Part shown: in pieces, positions 17,934-26,134 of the stretch
Numbering within the stretch: position 1 is the first letter of the stretch
How the letters are laid out: each line of letters opens with the position of its first letter
The notes under the pieces: model-generated
What the model saw: only the letters and a program-made list of their open reading frames with translations
What the model was told of the DNA's origin: nothing
Databases searched by the model: none
Position numbers and translations under genes: made by a program
Assembly (NCBI GenBank): GCA_944381825.1
Contig: CALWMK010000011.1
Location: forward strand, 1-44,720
DNA: 44,720 bases
Direction: 5' to 3'
DNA from: an uncultured Clostridia bacterium
GTDB lineage: Bacteria; Bacillota; Clostridia; Christensenellales; UBA1242

Positions 17934-20900
17934 ATGAGAAATTATAAGAGAAAGTGTTTTATTTTTTGTTTAATTGTCGCCCTATTTTTTCCACTTTGTA
18001 TGGGCTTTTCTTTTTTTTATAAAAATGCAGAACAGCAGACTAATCTAAACGAGGAAGTATATATTTCAAGCGTAAATAAGCTGGCAAAAAATGTAAATTT
18101 TTCCACTGACCTGAATGAATTTTATCAACCTTTGAATATGTCTAGCCAAATAACAATTTACAATTTTTTGGCAGTAGTGCGTTTTAAAAATGAAGATGAA
18201 ATTATGCAAAATAAATTTCCGGGAACCGATTTTACCTATTATCAAATGCTTCAAAAAATGTACAATGATGAAAATTCATATTCTGTAAAAAATTATTATA
18301 AAGAGGTTTCTAATAATAAAATCAATTTAGAAACCGTATTTGTGTTTGATGATAGTTCTCTCTTGTTGTCTAAAACAAGAAATACATATGGAAATAAATT
18401 ATTGAATAACAATGTTGGATACGATCCGCAAAGTTACTTTTTTTATGGCATTTCAACGCGAAATTATTTGGAATACACCTTATATAATGAAATTTGTGGA
18501 CAGGCAATAGGATTAATTTCCTCAAACAAATATCAAGAAATAGCGGACTACAATGACGACAACATTGTGGACAGTTTTTCCGTTATATTGTTACCTGACC
18601 AATCTTCTGTGAATGTTGGTTGGGGTGATTTGCTATGGGCACATAGTGTTAGTGTTCCTTTTTCTATCGTTAATAATGTTGCTGGAATACTAGGCATTGA
18701 TGTTACAAACTTTAAATATAGTTATAACAATGGTTCAAATACCGTTACAAAATACATCTCCACCTTCATGCTAACTACTTTGGAAAATTCTTTAGGCGAA
18801 AGAGGTCTTCCAGACAACAATACGGACATACACGAACTCGGACATGTGTTAGGCTTTCCAGATTATTATATTTATAATAGAGATTTTACTGGAACAGATT
18901 TAGAAGATGAAACTTGGTCGGTTGGAATCTGGGATATTATGGGATATAATCATTTAAACTATGCTCAATATCCGCTTTCATACAATCGATTTCTTCAGGG
19001 CTGGATAGGTGAGGAAAATGTAACCGAAATTAAAAAGAATGGAAATTATATATTAAAACCAGTTTCATACGAAAAAATCACAAATCAGCCATTATCTTCG
19101 AGAACGATTGCATATAAAATAAAAAACCCAAATAGAGAAACGGAATCTATTTGGTTTGAATTTAGATTGCAAATGGAAGGCACATTCGAAAATAATAAAA
19201 ATATAATGCAAGATGGTTTGCTTGTTTATAGAGTTGATGAAGGATTTCAGCCAGCTATTGGTTATGAAAACATGTTATCTGCTGGAAACTTTGCTGCAGC
19301 GCCTTATAATGTTTATGTTTTTAGAAACAATTTGAATCATGGTAATGCTTTATTGGAACATCAGTTTGCACCGTTGAATATGGAAAACTCTTCCATGGGA
19401 GATGGAAAAGAGCACGACTTAGGTTATTATAATATTAGTGGAGTTGAAAAAAATGTAGTTTCAACATCACAAAATTTAACTTGGCAAGTATATGAAGGCA
19501 ATTGTCAATCATCGATTTTGTCTACCAATGTGAGCTATGAAGATAGTGGGATAAAGATTGAAATTGTATCTTTAAATCAAGAAACCATGGAAATTTGTTT
19601 CAATGTTGAGTGGGAAGGCTTTGACGACACTATATCAAGAAGTGAAATAGAAGATAGCAATCTTTATGATGCGCTTTTGAATTTGGCAAACAAACAACAA
19701 GATGAGTTGTTAAAAGTTGATGATTTCGATAATTTTATTTCTATTGATTTATCCAATTTAAAAATTTCTTCCTTAAAAGGGCTGGAACTTTTTTCTTTTG
19801 AAAATTTAAGTAGCATTGATTTGAGCGGTAACAATATTGCTGACATTTCAAGCTTAAAAAAAATAGTTTTACAACACAATCAAATTGTTATAAATTTAAA
19901 CAATAATAAAATCGATTTAGGCGCACTTAGTCTTGACGAATTAAATTGCTCTAATTTTATATTTTTAATACAACAATATAACTTTGAAGATGGCGCTGTT
20001 TTATTTAATCAAACCATTTCAATTTTATGTTATTTAAAACAAAGTGATTTGTTTTATTTCAATGTCAAAATTAATGGCAAATCTCTAAGCCCTATGACAA
20101 ATATAGTTCATAGTTTTAGCAATGCTCAAGCTTATTCCTTTGAAGTGGAAGCAAATTCAAGCGTGTTTAGTTCCACTTTCAACAAATCCTTAAACATTGT
20201 CAAGATAAGGCTTGGAATTGACAATATGGAAATTGAAAGAAATTCCGCCATTCCAAATTTAGTATTTGAAGGAATGGACAATGACCTATTTTTTGTGTCT
20301 CACACTGATTTTGATACCTCAACCATAACATCAACTCCTTTAACAGTAACTTATACAATAATATACAAACTCGACTCCACATATCATAAAACACTAACTT
20401 ATAGTTTTGTGGTTGTTGACACAACTCCACCAGTGGTTAAAGTTCTTGGTGAAGAAAAAATAGAGGTACTTTATAACCAACAAATAGAATTGCCTGCAAA
20501 AGAGATCGAAATTGAAGATAATGGCGATATGGATTTAAACTTTAACTTTGTAGCAAATCCTCAAGCTAATGATGTGAACATTTGGACAAAAAAATATTAC
20601 AAGGCTAGTTTTGATAAAGTTTTAGGCTATGTTAAAGGGGAAATGATTGATTCTATTGATACATCAAAATGCGGTAATTATATTATTGAGTACGAGGTGA
20701 AAGATATACAAGGTAATATAGGTTATGCTAAAAGGGTGATTGTTGTAAATTCAAATATAATTGACAAGTCTTTGTTTGAAGATCAAAATTTATATAATAA
20801 GATTCGCATCCTTGCTGGAACAGAATATGTTTATGAAACATCTTTAATCGAATTTGATTTTGTTGATTTATCTTCATCTCAAATTAATTCTTTAGTTGGG

Positions 20901-22604
20901 CTTGACAATTTACTATTTAAAAAAGGTTCAAGGCTTGATCTTTCTAACAATTCAATACAAGACACAACTATTTTAGAAAGAATTTTAGAAAAATCTGACA
21001 TAGAAAAAATCAATTTAATTTTCAATGATATAAACTCGATTACTTTGAATTCCAAATTTATTTTTGGTTTCCAAGGACTTAAAAAAGAAACTTATTTGGC
21101 AAAAGAATTTGATAGTTTGCAATATAATTTAATAAATGACTTCGAAGAGTACTATACACTTGAAACAAGTTTAGACTTTGGATTTAATGACATAAAAAAT
21201 TTAGGAGAATATGAAATTGCTTTTAGTTCTATAGGTGCTTTTGCCTCAAAAACTTATAGGCTTTACTATTTTGATTATGTAAAAAGTAGTGATAGCATTG
21301 AAATCGAAGTTAAAAGTCAATTAGATATAGAAGATTATTTTAAAATAACTGGTGTTGATTACACTCATTATGAACTTGAAGTTAATGGCGATAAGATTGA
21401 AGCTAATGAACTCATGAAAAAATTGTTTAAAGGACAGTTAACTTTAAAAATTTTTGTTAAAGATTCTTTGCTCTGCATTTTAGATTTTAATTTAAATATA
21501 ATTGATATAACTAGTCCAGTCATTTCTTTAATTGACAGTCCAATAATTTACCTTAAAAAATCGTCTAATTATGAGGAATATGGATGCAATATATTTGATA
21601 ATTACGACACTCCAAATTTGATTATCGAGGGTGAAGTTCACACAGATGTTTGTGGAAGATATTTGCTTACATATTATGCTGTTGATAATAGTGGCAATGA
21701 GTCAAATCACTTAGAAAGAGTAGTATATGTTGGAAATGTTGCCTTTGATACTGATATTTTAATTGAATATAATACTGATGTTAATGTAGCGCACTACTTA
21801 TTCTTTGAGCAATTTTCTATAAATGATTTTATAATTAAAAACCAAGCCAACATAGACACTACTAAGTTGGGCACTCAAGCAATTTGGATTCAGTTAGAAC
21901 ATAAAACAGATTCCTCTTTAACATTTGACCTTTCATCTAGTGCAAAAATAGTGGATACAACCAAACCAGTTATAAATTTAATTGGTGGAATTGTAAAATT
22001 ATATGTTTTATCAGATTATATAGAGCCAGGGTTTGCGGCATTTGATAATTTTGATAAAGACATAACAAGTAAAACTGTTATTTCAACTAACTTGGATACA
22101 AGTGAGGTGGGTGAATATTCAATATTTTATAATGTGGCAGACTCTAGTGGAAACAAAGCCTTGCAGGTTGTTAGAAAAGTTATTGTTATTTATAGACCAA
22201 TAACCTTTGTAAATATTAAAAATACTGCAGAGAAAATTTCTTATAAAATAGGTGAAGAGGTTAATTTTTTAGCACAATTTTCTGAATTAGATGAAACTAT
22301 AAACAACATGTCACCAGTTCTTATTTGGAGTGTTGACGGTGTTGAGGTTTCGCGTGGAGTAAGAAAAGATTTTTCGTATACATTTAAAGACAAGGGCAAA
22401 CATGAAATTGTGGTTTCGGTATTAAATGAACAGTTGCAAGGTGAAAAGTCACAGATTTCTAGTGAAGTGTACAATATACAAATTGAAGATTTTGGTTTTA
22501 TAGACAGATATGGCACAGTTTTAATAGTCTCAGCTATTGCTTTTGTATTTTTGGTGATTATTCTGGCATTCTACTTTAGAAGAAGAAACCGATTTTTCCA
22601 ATAA
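17934..22604 (+). CDS. Large secreted, membrane-anchored M6-type metalloprotease with LRR and Ig-like repeats
   Basis: A 1556-residue extracytoplasmic protein. N-terminal signal sequence (CFIFCLIVALFFPLCMGFSFF, about residues 9-29). An M6-family zinc protease domain carries HELGHVLGFPDYY (HExxHxxGxxD, from about residue 300) and a Met-turn WDIMG near 333. An LRR-like segment lies near 610-660 (NLSSIDLSGNNIADISSL), with a second near 990-1015 (RLDLSNNSIQD). Several DUF5011/HYR-like Ig modules each start with a TxPVI block and end with DxxGN. The C-terminus has one TM helix (VLIVSAIAFVFLVIILAFYF) and a basic RRRNRFF tail. It probably processes or binds extracellular proteins while tethered to the membrane. 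Its ATG has no ribosome site. Confidence 0.85.
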   Translation: MRNYKRKCFIFCLIVALFFPLCMGFSFFYKNAEQQTNLNEEVYISSVNKLAKNVNFSTDLNEFYQPLNMSSQITIYNFLAVVRFKNEDEIMQNKFPGTDFTYYQMLQKMYNDENSYSVKNYYKEVSNNKINLETVFVFDDSSLLLSKTRNTYGNKLLNNNVGYDPQSYFFYGISTRNYLEYTLYNEICGQAIGLISSNKYQEIADYNDDNIVDSFSVILLPDQSSVNVGWGDLLWAHSVSVPFSIVNNVAGILGIDVTNFKYSYNNGSNTVTKYISTFMLTTLENSLGERGLPDNNTDIHELGHVLGFPDYYIYNRDFTGTDLEDETWSVGIWDIMGYNHLNYAQYPLSYNRFLQGWIGEENVTEIKKNGNYILKPVSYEKITNQPLSSRTIAYKIKNPNRETESIWFEFRLQMEGTFENNKNIMQDGLLVYRVDEGFQPAIGYENMLSAGNFAAAPYNVYVFRNNLNHGNALLEHQFAPLNMENSSMGDGKEHDLGYYNISGVEKNVVSTSQNLTWQVYEGNCQSSILSTNVSYEDSGIKIEIVSLNQETMEICFNVEWEGFDDTISRSEIEDSNLYDALLNLANKQQDELLKVDDFDNFISIDLSNLKISSLKGLELFSFENLSSIDLSGNNIADISSLKKIVLQHNQIVINLNNNKIDLGALSLDELNCSNFIFLIQQYNFEDGAVLFNQTISILCYLKQSDLFYFNVKINGKSLSPMTNIVHSFSNAQAYSFEVEANSSVFSSTFNKSLNIVKIRLGIDNMEIERNSAIPNLVFEGMDNDLFFVSHTDFDTSTITSTPLTVTYTIIYKLDSTYHKTLTYSFVVVDTTPPVVKVLGEEKIEVLYNQQIELPAKEIEIEDNGDMDLNFNFVANPQANDVNIWTKKYYKASFDKVLGYVKGEMIDSIDTSKCGNYIIEYEVKDIQGNIGYAKRVIVVNSNIIDKSLFEDQNLYNKIRILAGTEYVYETSLIEFDFVDLSSSQINSLVGLDNLLFKKGSRLDLSNNSIQDTTILERILEKSDIEKINLIFNDINSITLNSKFIFGFQGLKKETYLAKEFDSLQYNLINDFEEYYTLETSLDFGFNDIKNLGEYEIAFSSIGAFASKTYRLYYFDYVKSSDSIEIEVKSQLDIEDYFKITGVDYTHYELEVNGDKIEANELMKKLFKGQLTLKIFVKDSLLCILDFNLNIIDITSPVISLIDSPIIYLKKSSNYEEYGCNIFDNYDTPNLIIEGEVHTDVCGRYLLTYYAVDNSGNESNHLERVVYVGNVAFDTDILIEYNTDVNVAHYLFFEQFSINDFIIKNQANIDTTKLGTQAIWIQLEHKTDSSLTFDLSSSAKIVDTTKPVINLIGGIVKLYVLSDYIEPGFAAFDNFDKDITSKTVISTNLDTSEVGEYSIFYNVADSSGNKALQVVRKVIVIYRPITFVNIKNTAEKISYKIGEEVNFLAQFSELDETINNMSPVLIWSVDGVEVSRGVRKDFSYTFKDKGKHEIVVSVLNEQLQGEKSQISSEVYNIQIEDFGFIDRYGTVLIVSAIAFVFLVIILAFYFRRRNRFFQ

Positions 22605-22620
22605 AATTGACATTTTTCTT

Positions 22621-22649
22621 TTGATATTTAAAAATTTGATTAATATATT
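22621..22649 (+). promoter_or_regulatory. Promoter predicting a leaderless antiporter mRNA
   Basis: TTGATA (22621-22626), a 17-base spacer and TATATT (22644-22649) lie 6 bases before the ATG at 22656. There is no Shine-Dalgarno. A perfect TTGACA at 22607-22612 has no -10 at the proper distance. Confidence 0.42.
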
Positions 22650-22655
22650 AATATT

Positions 22656-23642
22656 ATGAGTTTACCTCTTAATATCATATTATTTATAGTTGGATTAATT
22701 TTAATCGTTAAAGGCGGTGACTATTTTGTAACAGCTTCGGTTAATATTGCCAAAAAGTCAAAAATACCATCGGTTATCATTGGTGCAACTATTGTTTCTT
22801 TTGCCACTGTTTTACCAGAATTTATTGTTTCGACGGTAGCATCAATTCAAGGTGTTTTTGATTTGGCAATTGGGAATGCTGTTGGTTCTATGATTGCCAA
22901 TACGGCTTTAATTTGTGGCTTATCTATTGCTTTTATGCCAATTGGCATAAATCGTGGCTCGGTTTATAAATATTTAATTTTGATTGTAGGAGTGTTATTT
23001 CTTGCAATTAGTGGAATTAATAGGCAACTGGATCTTTTTGAGGCAATTGTACTTTTGATTGTTTTTATTATATTTTTTGTTTTAAGTATTGTTGATGCAA
23101 TTAAGCAAATGAAAATAAGCAGGTTTCAAAAAGAAGAGAAAAATGATGAAAAAACTTGTCAAATTTCTATATTTTGGACTATAATATATTTCATTGTTGG
23201 AGCTTCTGCAATTGCTTTTGGAGCAATGACTTTGGTTAATACTGCAACTAATATTTCTAAATTTATTGGAATTTCAGATGAATTTATAGGGCTGACGATT
23301 GTTGCGCTGGGCACAAGTTTGCCAGAACTAACAACAACCTTAATTGCAATAAGAAAAAAAGAGTGCGCTTTAGGATATGGCAATATAGTTGGTGCAAATA
23401 TTTTAAACCTAACATTAATTTTGGGTGTTACTGGACTAATTGCAAAAGGTGGGGTTCCTTTTTCTAATGAAACTTTATTCTTTACAATCCCAATGCTTCT
23501 TGTTTGCATCTTTTTATTTTTGTTACCACTTTTGTTTAAATCCAAAACATATAGGTGGCAAGGTATTGGGCTATTAGCTTTATATGTAGTTTATGTAACC
23601 ATTTTAATAATTTCAGCTTCTTTAGATGGAATATTTGGTTAA
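22656..23642 (+). CDS. Calcium/sodium antiporter, CaxA/YrbG family
   Basis: A 328-residue integral membrane protein with about ten hydrophobic helices in two inverted halves, each with an Na_Ca_ex alpha-repeat signature: GATIVSFATVLPEFIVS near residue 43 and GLTIVALGTSLPELTTT near residue 211. The paired acidic PE residues form the cation site in this family. A charged loop (about residues 148-168) separates the halves. The likely role is Ca2+ extrusion driven by Na+ (or K+-dependent exchange). The ATG at 22656 has no ribosome site and sits just after a putative -10. Confidence 0.88.
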   Translation: MSLPLNIILFIVGLILIVKGGDYFVTASVNIAKKSKIPSVIIGATIVSFATVLPEFIVSTVASIQGVFDLAIGNAVGSMIANTALICGLSIAFMPIGINRGSVYKYLILIVGVLFLAISGINRQLDLFEAIVLLIVFIIFFVLSIVDAIKQMKISRFQKEEKNDEKTCQISIFWTIIYFIVGASAIAFGAMTLVNTATNISKFIGISDEFIGLTIVALGTSLPELTTTLIAIRKKECALGYGNIVGANILNLTLILGVTGLIAKGGVPFSNETLFFTIPMLLVCIFLFLLPLLFKSKTYRWQGIGLLALYVVYVTILIISASLDGIFG

Positions 23643-23645
23643 TAT

Positions 23646-23835
23646 TGTGGATATGTGGATAACTCATTGTTTATAAGTGAGGAATATCCACATTTTTTCA
23701 AAATATAGACAAAAATTTATAATTATTAATGGTAATGAATAAATATTAAATTGTGGATAAGTGGATAACTTATCCAGATTTTGTTGAAAATATCCACTAT
23801 TAAAATAAAATTAGAATTGACTTTCTTGTGGATAA
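23646..23835. promoter_or_regulatory. Cluster of DnaA boxes
   Basis: Three perfect DnaA boxes, all in the same orientation (TGTGGATAA on +), lie at 23654-23662, 23752-23760 and 23827-23835. One-mismatch boxes lie at 23646-23654, 23684-23692, 23760-23768 and 23770-23778, and a two-mismatch box at 23790-23798. A pure AT stretch (about 23697-23750) sits in the middle. This is oriC-like density, but genes run the same way on both sides and dnaA/dnaN are absent. A regulatory or titration cluster ahead of mrnC-rlmB-sigH therefore fits better than an origin. Confidence 0.75.
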
Positions 23836-23909
23836 AGTTTAAACTTATGTTGACAGAAAAATAATTATGCATTTTTTCAAAATTATATTTCTTTACGAAA
23901 TTCATTTTT

Positions 23910-23924
23910 AAGGAGAAAAAAATA
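23910..23924 (+). promoter_or_regulatory. Ribosome site that fixes an AUA start for mrnC
   Basis: AAGGAG (23910-23915) is followed after 6 bases by ATA (23922-23924), in frame with the conserved N-terminus of Mini-RNase III. No in-frame ATG, GTG or TTG lies between the upstream stop (TAA at 23862) and codon 18. Confidence 0.7.
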
Positions 23925-24281
23925 GATACCAAGGAATTTAACTCTCTAGCGCTAGCCTTTTTAGGAGATGCTGTGCACACACTTTATGTTAGGGAATTTG
24001 CGCTTAATAACCCTGCCACTTTAAAAAACTACAATGCCATTTGTAGTCATTTTTGTAGTGCTGTCTTTCAAGCAAAAGTTTTTGACAAACTTGTGCTTGA
24101 AAAAGAAGAGGAGGATGTTGCTAAAAGAGCAAGAAATGCAAAGAATAATAACATAGCCAAAAATGCTACCATTGAACAATATAAAAAAGCCACATCGCTA
24201 GAAGCTGTGATAGGTTGGCTATATTTAAAAAAAAGAGAGGAAAGACTTAACCAAATTTTAAAATCATGTGTGGAGGAATAA
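23922..24281 (+). CDS. mrnC: Mini-ribonuclease III, apparent AUA start
   Basis: A small RNase III-like enzyme (catalytic domain only, no dsRBD) that matures 23S rRNA ends in Firmicutes. From the ATA at 23922 the protein has 119 residues and opens with FNSLALAFLGDAVHTLYVR, the conserved signature that contains the catalytic-site Asp (GDAV). Starting instead at the GTG 23973 would delete that Asp, and that GTG has no ribosome site. The C-terminal half has the expected RARNAKNNNIAKNAT and EAVIGWLYL blocks. It is followed directly by rlmB (stop TAA abuts ATG). The order mrnC-rlmB-sigH matches the Bacillus cysS-mrnC-rlmB-yacP-sigH locus without cysS and yacP. Confidence 0.88.
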   Translation: MDTKEFNSLALAFLGDAVHTLYVREFALNNPATLKNYNAICSHFCSAVFQAKVFDKLVLEKEEEDVAKRARNAKNNNIAKNATIEQYKKATSLEAVIGWLYLKKREERLNQILKSCVEE

Positions 24282-24977
24282 ATGATAATATCTGGAAGAA
24301 ATAGCATTAATGAAGCTTTAAAAGCAAATCAAACCCTCAATAAAATTTTAATATCAAAGTCAAGTGGTGGATTTGAAAAAACAATTTCAATGGCAAAGGA
24401 AAAAGGCATAAGATTGGAGTTTGTTGATAGAGTTGTTCTTGATAAACTTTCAAAAAATAATCAGGGCATTGTGGCGTACACGACTGATTTTAACTATAGC
24501 GAATTAGACGAGCTTATTGTTGATGGTGATTGTTTACTAGTTGTTCTAGATGAAATTGAAGATCCTCATAATTTTGGCGCCATTATTCGCTCTTGCGAAT
24601 GTGCGGGAGTTAATGGAATAATAATTCCAAACAGAAGAGCAACACCTGTAACAGATACAGTTGTTAAAACGAGCGCAGGTGCAATTTCAAATGTTAAAAT
24701 TGCAAAAGTTATTAATTTAAATCAAGCTATTGAAAAGCTAAAACAAAACAATATTTGGGTTTATGGTCTTGAAGCTGGGGGCAAGGAAATTTATTCTGTA
24801 AATCTTCGTGGGCGTGTGGCTATAGTTGTTGGAAGTGAGGGAAGAGGAATTTCAAAACTCACAAAAGAAAAATGTGACGAGATTATTTCCCTTCCTTTAA
24901 TGGGAAAAATAAACTCATTGAATGCCTCTGTTGCTTGCGGTATTGCTCTATATGAAGTTGTAAGACAAAACAGATAG
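24282..24977 (+). CDS. rlmB: 23S rRNA 2'-O-methyltransferase, TrmH/SpoU family (RlmB-like)
   Basis: A 231-residue SPOUT methyltransferase. An N-terminal L30e-like substrate-binding domain (about 1-70) begins with IISGRNSINEAL. The knotted catalytic domain follows, with motif 1 DEIEDPHNFGAIIRSCE, motif 2 VVGSEGRGIS and motif 3 SLPLMGKINSLNASVACGIA. Family knowledge and the mrnC/sigH context indicate Gm2251-type methylation of 23S rRNA. The ATG abuts the mrnC stop and the TAG stop merges with the sigH ribosome site, so the three genes form one operon. Confidence 0.9.
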   Translation: MIISGRNSINEALKANQTLNKILISKSSGGFEKTISMAKEKGIRLEFVDRVVLDKLSKNNQGIVAYTTDFNYSELDELIVDGDCLLVVLDEIEDPHNFGAIIRSCECAGVNGIIIPNRRATPVTDTVVKTSAGAISNVKIAKVINLNQAIEKLKQNNIWVYGLEAGGKEIYSVNLRGRVAIVVGSEGRGISKLTKEKCDEIISLPLMGKINSLNASVACGIALYEVVRQNR

Positions 24978-24985
24978 GATGAAAA

Positions 24986-25579
24986 ATGAAAGGTTTAGAA
25001 AAGGTAGAAAATGAAAAATTGGTTTTGCTTATAAAAACTGGAGATGAAGATGCATTAGTTGAGCTCATTCATCGTTTTAAGCCACATCTAAACCGTCTTG
25101 CAAGAAGTTATTTCTTGTTTGGAGGTGAAGAGGAGGACATAAAACAAGAGGCTATGATTGGCCTTTATAGTGCCTGTATTTCATATAAACCAGATATGAA
25201 AACAACTTTTAACAGCTTTGCATCGCTTTGCATGAAAAGAAGAATTTTATCGGCTATCAAAAGTGCGAATAGAAATAAAAACAAGGCTTTGAATGAGTCT
25301 GTTTCAATCCACACAAAAATAGATAGCAAAAATGAAGTGGAATTATATTTGCCACAATATGTCTTTAATCCAGATGAGGTTTTTGAAGAAAATGAAAATT
25401 ACGAGGAAATAAAGATAAAAATTACTAAAACTTTATCTAATATGGAATTTAAAATACTGTCATTATTCTTAAAAGGACTTTCATATGACGAAATTGCTAA
25501 TTTACTTAATATTTCCAAAAAAAGTGTAGATAATGCTCTGTCGAGAATTAAAAACAAACTAAAATTTTTAATAAAATAA
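24986..25579 (+). CDS. sigH: RNA polymerase sigma factor SigH (Spo0H-like)
   Basis: A 197-residue sigma-70 family factor with region 2 (about residues 15-90; EEEDIKQEAMIGLYSACISYKPD and FASLCMKRRILSAIK) and region 4 (about 140-190; LSYDEIANLLNISKKSVDNALSRIKNKL, a helix-turn-helix for the -35). Regions 1 and 3 are absent, as in SigH. Its position right after rlmB is the Bacillota sigH position, and SigH controls entry into sporulation and competence there. The start is ATG 24986 behind AGGATG, which overlaps the rlmB stop. The DnaA-box cluster lies upstream of this operon. Confidence 0.9.
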   Translation: MKGLEKVENEKLVLLIKTGDEDALVELIHRFKPHLNRLARSYFLFGGEEEDIKQEAMIGLYSACISYKPDMKTTFNSFASLCMKRRILSAIKSANRNKNKALNESVSIHTKIDSKNEVELYLPQYVFNPDEVFEENENYEEIKIKITKTLSNMEFKILSLFLKGLSYDEIANLLNISKKSVDNALSRIKNKLKFLIK

Positions 25580-25624
25580 TTTAGTTAGAATAAAAGCAAT
25601 TAAAAATTTTTTTGTCTTTTAAAC

Positions 25625-25960
25625 TTACTGTTTTTCAAAAGGATTTTCACTCTGATTTGCTCTATGAATTTCTTCGTCGAGTTCCACACTAGAAGGTGCA
25701 CTTACATTTTTTTTGTTAGATTTTTCCAAAGGTTCTTTTTTGGAAAATCCATTATCATTTATTTTAATTCTTCCACGTTGTTTAAAAGCCATTATAATTA
25801 ACCATATGGCAGCAAAGCCAATTATGATATAAATTGTTCTAGACAAAAAACTCGATTGAGTTCCAAAAAAACCTGCAATAAAGTCGTATTGCATCAGACC
25901 AATACACATCCAATTTGCTGCGCCTATAAGCAGTAAGATAAAACTAATTAATGTAATCAT
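25625..25960 (-). CDS. DUF378 family membrane protein with hydrophilic tail
   Basis: A 111-residue protein. Residues 1-60 hold two TM helices and the DUF378 pattern (ISFILLLIGAANWMCIGL, then DFIAGFFG and LSRTIYIIIGFAAIWLI). Residues 61-111 are a charged, probably cytoplasmic tail absent from short family members. The start (minus-strand ATG at 25960) has AAGGAG 8 bases upstream. Function is unknown for the family. It converges on sigH; no clear hairpin terminator was seen in the 45-base gap. Confidence 0.8.
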   Translation of the reverse strand: MITLISFILLLIGAANWMCIGLMQYDFIAGFFGTQSSFLSRTIYIIIGFAAIWLIIMAFKQRGRIKINDNGFSKKEPLEKSNKKNVSAPSSVELDEEIHRANQSENPFEKQ

Positions 25961-26044
25961 CTTTTCTCCTTTTGTTTTAGTGTGTTTAAGATTTAACTTT
26001 TAATTCGTTTTTGCCAAAAAAATTTTTTTTAGGATAATTTTTTG

Positions 26045-26073
26045 TTGACTTTGTCATATAATAGTGGTATTAT
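26045..26073 (+). promoter_or_regulatory. greA promoter
   Basis: TTGACT (26045-26050), a 17-base spacer and TATTAT (26068-26073). Transcription would start near 26080. A TATAAT at 26057-26062 has no -35 at the right distance. Confidence 0.6.
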
Positions 26074-26078
26074 TGCCG

Positions 26079-26116
26079 CAAACAACACGGAGATATTGTC
26101 GTTGTTGTTTTTTAAA
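26079..26116 (+). promoter_or_regulatory. Hairpin with T run in the greA leader
   Basis: AAACAACACG (from 26080) can pair with CGTTGTTGTTT (with one bulge) ending near 26110, followed by more T. It lies right at the predicted transcript start and resembles a weak attenuator. The stem is AT-rich and may be chance. Confidence 0.25.
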
Positions 26117-26134
26117 TGGCAAAAGGAGGCTTAT

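Noticed and set aside
23640..23920. Bidirectional chromosome origin
   Set aside because: DnaA-box density would fit, but genes on both sides run mainly in the same direction and dnaA, dnaN or similar neighbours are absent. Kept as a DnaA-box cluster; GC skew of the full genome would decide.
26042..26134. Longer N-terminus for GreA
   Set aside because: The extension overlaps the promoter and leader, and the strong AAAGGAGG fixes the start at 26135.
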